A DNA stretch of 64,000 nt, from positions 1 through 64,000 of the forward strand of contig CAYFWF010000019.1 of assembly GCA_964346815.1 (NCBI GenBank). Reading direction: 5' to 3'. Positions 60,474 to 64,000 of this stretch are shown here, in pieces. This DNA is from CAYFWF01 sp964346815. GTDB taxonomy: Bacteria; Acidobacteriota; Aminicenantia; Aminicenantales; Aminicenantaceae. The position numbers and the translations under genes are program-made. Position 1 is the first letter of the stretch. Each line of letters opens with the position of its first letter. The notes under the pieces were generated by a model. That model searched no databases. It was not told where the DNA came from and was given only the letters and a program-made list of their open reading frames with translations.

Positions 60474-61418
60474 ATGGGAAAAATGAAAATCGGATTTTTG
60501 ACTTTGGGTGTGATATTCTGGGGATTATCCGGACAAATCCAGGCTCAGACGGCATCTCCTATAGACGAGGCTTTCGTGAGCTTAGACAAAATGATGGCCG
60601 CAATAAATGTTGATTCGGTGATCGGAGATCCTATCCAGATTCAAAATACAATCATCATCCCCTTTTCGAAAATATCGTACGGTTTAGGTGCCGGTGGAGC
60701 CATGATGGGTTTTGGTGGAGGCATGGGGGCCAAGACCATTCCCCTGGGCATATTGATCATAGAGGGGGAAGAAGTAAGGGTCGAACTCTTCCCGCTTGAA
60801 GAAAAAAAACCTTCATTCCTTCAGGAGATGCTTCCTGTTTTGCTCAAGATGCTTCCTGAAATAATGGGCAAACAATTTTCTCCTCCGTCGCCATCCCCTG
60901 AAAAGTCCTCAGGAAAGACATCTGCTCCTCCTCCTGATCTAACATTGGAAAAAATAGAAAAGCTCTATGAAGAAAAAAAGTATCAGGAGGCTCTGGATGG
61001 AATCGATTCCCTGATCTCCGCCGATCCCGAAAATGCCGAACTTCACGCCTGGAAGGGAAGCATTCTGGGAACCTTGGCTCAAGGAGACAACCCAGCCGAT
61101 ATGATCAAGTATGGCATGGGGGCCATGCAGGAATTCGAAACGGCGTTGAAACTGGATCCAAACAACATAAGGGCACGTTTCGGGAGGGCAGTGGGGCGCT
61201 TAATGGCCCCAGAAGGCTTTGGTGGAGATGTTGATGGAGCGATCGAAGATTTGGAGATGGTGTGCAAAAAAGAGCCCTTTCCCGATGCCTATTATTATTT
61301 GGGAAAAGCTTACCAGAGAAATGGTGCTATCGACAAAGCCAAGCAGGCTTTCCAGGAAGCTCTCGTCTTGAAACCGGATCATAAAGCTGCAGCAGAAGCT
61401 CTGGAGGAAATCAAATAG
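60474..61418 (+). CDS. Exported GerW-like protein fused to TPR repeats
   Basis: ATG 60474 is preferred because GAGGAAAAAG precedes it; a GTG four codons earlier overlaps the upstream stop. 314 residues: a signal peptide (IGFLTLGVIFWGLSGQIQAQ), a GerW domain (VDSVIGDPIQIQNTIIIPFS, KISYGLGAGGAMMGFGGGMG, IPLGILIIEGEEVRVELFPL), a Pro-rich linker at about 140-165, then TPR units (LYEEKKYQEALDGIDSLISA, EFETALKLDPNNIRARFGRA, AKQAFQEALVLKPDHKAAAE). A secreted GerW-TPR fusion could assemble with its short paralog on the periplasmic side. Confidence 0.8.
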   Translation: MGKMKIGFLTLGVIFWGLSGQIQAQTASPIDEAFVSLDKMMAAINVDSVIGDPIQIQNTIIIPFSKISYGLGAGGAMMGFGGGMGAKTIPLGILIIEGEEVRVELFPLEEKKPSFLQEMLPVLLKMLPEIMGKQFSPPSPSPEKSSGKTSAPPPDLTLEKIEKLYEEKKYQEALDGIDSLISADPENAELHAWKGSILGTLAQGDNPADMIKYGMGAMQEFETALKLDPNNIRARFGRAVGRLMAPEGFGGDVDGAIEDLEMVCKKEPFPDAYYYLGKAYQRNGAIDKAKQAFQEALVLKPDHKAAAEALEEIK

Positions 61419-61537
61419 GATGCGCATTCTCAATCTGCATTTATATTTCCTCTAGATAGACCTCCCCGCAAATTCTCTAAGAAATTCTCTTGATTTTTTT
61501 TTAACGGTCTTCTATTATATTGAATGTATATATTACA

Positions 61538-61549
61538 ATATTCGAATAT
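61538..61549. promoter_or_regulatory. Palindrome before the oxidoreductase gene
   Basis: ATATTCGAATAT, a perfect 12-base palindrome in a very AT-rich upstream region, 78 bases before the ATG at 61628. It could be an operator; no clear -35/-10 pair could be fixed. Confidence 0.35.
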
Positions 61550-61627
61550 AATAAATTAATTATTTAGCAGAATCTTTTTTATAATATCCGGGAATAGACA
61601 GAACATTGCGTGCGGAGGAGAGAACAA

Positions 61628-64000
61628 ATGGCGAAATTGAAGAATAGAGAAAAAAGGTGGCTTGAAGAACAGTTCGGGGCGAGAGCAAATTTCGACCCCA
61701 CAGAGAGGCTGCTCTACAGCCACGACATCGCCGCGATACCGGGCCTGTTCAAGCCCCTCATCGGAAAGACAGTTCCCGATGCCGTCGTTCAGCCTGAAAG
61801 CGAGGAAGAATTGGTCCGGTTGGTACAATGGTCGGCTCGAAATAAAATCCCAATCGTCCCGAGAGGAAAAGGCTCCTCAGGGTATGGAGGTATCATCCCT
61901 ACCCGGAAAGGGATGGTGGTGGATTTTTACCGGATGAAAGATGTTCTCGCTGTTGATACCGAGAAGAAAACGGTGACGGTCCAGCCTGGAATCACTTGGG
62001 AACAACTGGACAAGAGACTCAAACCTGAAGGATTGACCATACGTCTTTACCCCACGAGTTACCCCTCTTCCTCAGCAGGTGGTTGGCTGGCCCAGGGTGG
62101 AGCCGGCATAGGATCCTTTGAATACGGCTGGTTCTCTGAAAATGTGGAGAGGGCAAGGATCGTCCTGCCCAGCGGCGAGGTCAAAGAGGTTTCCGGAAAA
62201 GACATGGAGATGGTGGCTGATGCAGAAGGGACTACAGGCCTTATCAGCCAGCTAACCATACACGTTCAGAACCTGAGCGATATCGGTGTGAGAGCCATTG
62301 CATGTCCTGATGCGCATAAACTTTCCAGGATCTTTCAAAAATTTATCGATCAAGACCTTCCCATCTGGTCTCTGGTTTTCATCAATCCCCGAATGGCGGA
62401 GATGAAGAACCGGGCTCCTGTGCTCACTCATCACGGCCATCCCGTAGAGCACAAGGTGATCCTTCCGGCTGCTTATATTGCTACACTGGCATTCAGGGAA
62501 AAAGACAGGGAGAAGATCACATCTCAGCTTCCCGAAATAGTGAAAGCCTGTGAGGGTGAGGTCCTTAAGCAGGAAATCGCCGATCACGAATGGGAACAGA
62601 GGTTCAAATTGATGGTGGTCAAGCGGCTCGGACCCTCTTTGGTCCCCGCTGAGGTCGTCGTCCCTCTGGATAAATTAGGGGATGTGATGGCTGAGATCGA
62701 GGACAAGGTCAATCAGCCCGTGGTCAAAGAAGGAGTGATCATCAAGAAAGGGCGAGAAGGGAAGCCGGAAGCCGTCATCTTGGGATTCATTCCGAGCGAT
62801 CAGAGGAAATTTTCTTACAACTTTGTATTCGGGCTCGTGTTGAGCATCATGAAGATCGCCCGGAAGCATGGCGGACGTCCCTACTCCACCGGACTGTACT
62901 TTACGTATAGAACAGGAGAAATTTTAGGAAAAGACAGGACGAAAAGGCTCAGGTCCTTTAAAAAGCAGGTCGATCCCGATAGGATTCTCAATCCCGATAA
63001 AGTTATGGGTGGCAAACCGGTTGGGAAAGCGCTCGGAGTGGCCAGTCTCTTCGAGCCTGTGATCAGACCTTTCGGGAACACGGTTGTCACTCGGGTTGGA
63101 GAGAGGATCGAGAAGCCTGTAGGAGGGATACCTCCTGATGTGGCCTGGTATGCCTACGCCTGTTCTCAATGCGGCTATTGTTTGGATGAATGCGACCAAT
63201 TCTTCGGCCGGGGATGGGAGAGCCAATCACCGAGAGGGAAATGGTACTGGCTGCGTCAATATCAGGAAGGAAAGGTGAAATGGAACCAGTTCATGGTGGA
63301 CACGATGCTGGTGTGTACCACCTGTGAGTTCTGCAACCTGCGCTGTTCGGCGGCGCTTCCCATCGAGCCGGCATGGATGGAGCTGCGGGGAAAACTGGTG
63401 CATGAGAACAAAAGGATGACATTTCCTCCCTTTGAGATGATGTCCGCAGCGCTTCGAGCGGAGGGCAATATCTGGGCCGGATACAGAAAGAATCGGACCG
63501 AATGGTTCCCAGAGGATCTTTGGAAAAAGCATGGTCCTGGCATTCAAAGCAAGAATATCTATTTTGCGGGATGCACCGCTTCCTATGTGGAACATGACAT
63601 AGGGGCGGCTGCCGTCACTCTGCTGGATTCTGCAGGAGTCGATTTTTCATATCTCGGCAACGTCGAGAACTGCTGTGGGACGCCCATGCTGGTTGCGGGG
63701 AAATGGGATGTTTTTGCAGAAATAATCAAGAAGAACATCGATGCCGTAAAAGCATCTGGAGCGGACACGGTCATAACCTCTTGTCCGGCCTGTGATATGA
63801 TGTGGCGCCATACCTATAAAGAATGGGCAGAGAAGCTCGGGATTGATTTTGATATCCAGACAAAACATTACAGCGAGGTGATCGCCGACAAGATCAGAAG
63901 GGACGAGTTCAAATATACCCATTCAGTCGATAAAAAGGTCACCTGGCATGATTCCTGTCACATCGGACGCGTCTCGGGTATCTACGATGAGCCCCGGGAA
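61628..64000 (+). CDS. FAD-linked oxidase with Fe-S and CCG domains (GlcD/GlpC-like fusion), partial
   Basis: An open frame of 791 codons runs off the right edge. An FAD_binding_4 domain comes first (ARNKIPIVPRGKGSSGYGGI, SSSAGGWLAQGGAGIGSFEY), then FAD-oxidase C (ILNPDKVMGG). Two ferredoxin-type clusters follow: CSQCGYCLDEC and CTTCEFCNLRC. Next come CCG domains of heterodisulfide-reductase type (VENCCGTPMLVAGKWD, TSCPACDMMWRHTYKEW, WHDSCHIGR). Such fusions oxidise 2-hydroxy acids such as lactate or glycolate and pass electrons on to quinone or another carrier. No signal peptide is present, so it is cytosolic. The C-terminus is not seen. Confidence 0.9.
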   Translation, partial: MAKLKNREKRWLEEQFGARANFDPTERLLYSHDIAAIPGLFKPLIGKTVPDAVVQPESEEELVRLVQWSARNKIPIVPRGKGSSGYGGIIPTRKGMVVDFYRMKDVLAVDTEKKTVTVQPGITWEQLDKRLKPEGLTIRLYPTSYPSSSAGGWLAQGGAGIGSFEYGWFSENVERARIVLPSGEVKEVSGKDMEMVADAEGTTGLISQLTIHVQNLSDIGVRAIACPDAHKLSRIFQKFIDQDLPIWSLVFINPRMAEMKNRAPVLTHHGHPVEHKVILPAAYIATLAFREKDREKITSQLPEIVKACEGEVLKQEIADHEWEQRFKLMVVKRLGPSLVPAEVVVPLDKLGDVMAEIEDKVNQPVVKEGVIIKKGREGKPEAVILGFIPSDQRKFSYNFVFGLVLSIMKIARKHGGRPYSTGLYFTYRTGEILGKDRTKRLRSFKKQVDPDRILNPDKVMGGKPVGKALGVASLFEPVIRPFGNTVVTRVGERIEKPVGGIPPDVAWYAYACSQCGYCLDECDQFFGRGWESQSPRGKWYWLRQYQEGKVKWNQFMVDTMLVCTTCEFCNLRCSAALPIEPAWMELRGKLVHENKRMTFPPFEMMSAALRAEGNIWAGYRKNRTEWFPEDLWKKHGPGIQSKNIYFAGCTASYVEHDIGAAAVTLLDSAGVDFSYLGNVENCCGTPMLVAGKWDVFAEIIKKNIDAVKASGADTVITSCPACDMMWRHTYKEWAEKLGIDFDIQTKHYSEVIADKIRRDEFKYTHSVDKKVTWHDSCHIGRVSGIYDEPRE

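Noticed and set aside
1..64000. CRISPR array, rRNA operon, prophage
   Set aside because: No regularly spaced direct repeats, no rRNA signature stretches, and no phage structural genes were seen anywhere in the window.

Overview
The window looks like a chromosomal segment of a Gram-negative (diderm) bacterium, most likely from the Acidobacteriota/Aminicenantota part of the tree. That placement is an inference from gene content: a GWxTD-type lipoprotein, a six-bladed-propeller exported protein, a very large TonB-dependent receptor with an N-terminal carboxypeptidase-regulatory-like domain, a bacterial eRF1-like (baeRF) protein, LolA, a TolC/HlyD/RND efflux operon and LPS-type glycosyltransferases. 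No rRNA is present to confirm it.

Region 1 (about 1-6900) is accessory, AT-rich and full of debris. It holds the end of a hydrolase, a 50-residue Tat-signal stub, a small palindromic repeat element, a PIN-toxin remnant, a frameshifted IS91-family transposase, an excisionase-like HTH gene, an intact exported propeller protein, a tRNA-Asn 3' fragment that looks like an old attachment site, and a Schlafen/AlbA_2-domain protein with an unknown N-terminal half. Region 2 (6900-10236) carries three tandem SnoaL-like lipoproteins, a glycine-zipper protein and a small lipoprotein. Region 3 (10237-13851) encodes a Tat-exported molybdenum hydroxylase (IorA/IorB type) coupled to a membrane protein.

Region 4 (14004-25244) is core genome: a His-tailed DMT transporter next to a CDF-like protein, tmRNA (ssrA), amidase, GerMN protein, der, a TPR lipoprotein, rhomboid protease, and the translation cluster rplM-rpsI-rpsB-tsf-pyrH-frr. 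Region 5 (25255-36200) has an ECF sigma/anti-sigma/adhesin-like membrane operon, lolA, two sodium-coupled transporters, a lysophospholipid-acyltransferase-like gene, an AMMECR1 protein, a methyltransferase, a metallo-hydrolase and xerD. Region 6 (36272-42615) is a TetR-controlled RND efflux operon. Region 7 (42676-54451) has the baeRF gene, tRNA-Leu(CAG) with a terminator, a B12/radical-SAM protein, a TonB receptor, GWxTD, ROK kinase, methyltransferase-tatA, mtnA and tsaD. Region 8 (54534-64000) has a GT-C enzyme, a GT2-GT4-enolase-superfamily operon, two exported GerW-like proteins and a large FAD/Fe-S oxidoreductase cut by the window end.

Two genome-wide habits show. Several monocistronic or divergent genes have a good -10 hexamer only 6-9 bases before the start codon and no Shine-Dalgarno, so they are probably transcribed leaderless. 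TTG starts with strong Shine-Dalgarno sequences are common (rpsB, amidase, TonB receptor, GT4, MenC-like, GerW-like). The most unusual protein-level signals are the exported GerW pair, the baeRF protein, the His-tailed DMT plus CDF-like pair, and the AlbA_2 protein beside the tRNA-Asn scar.
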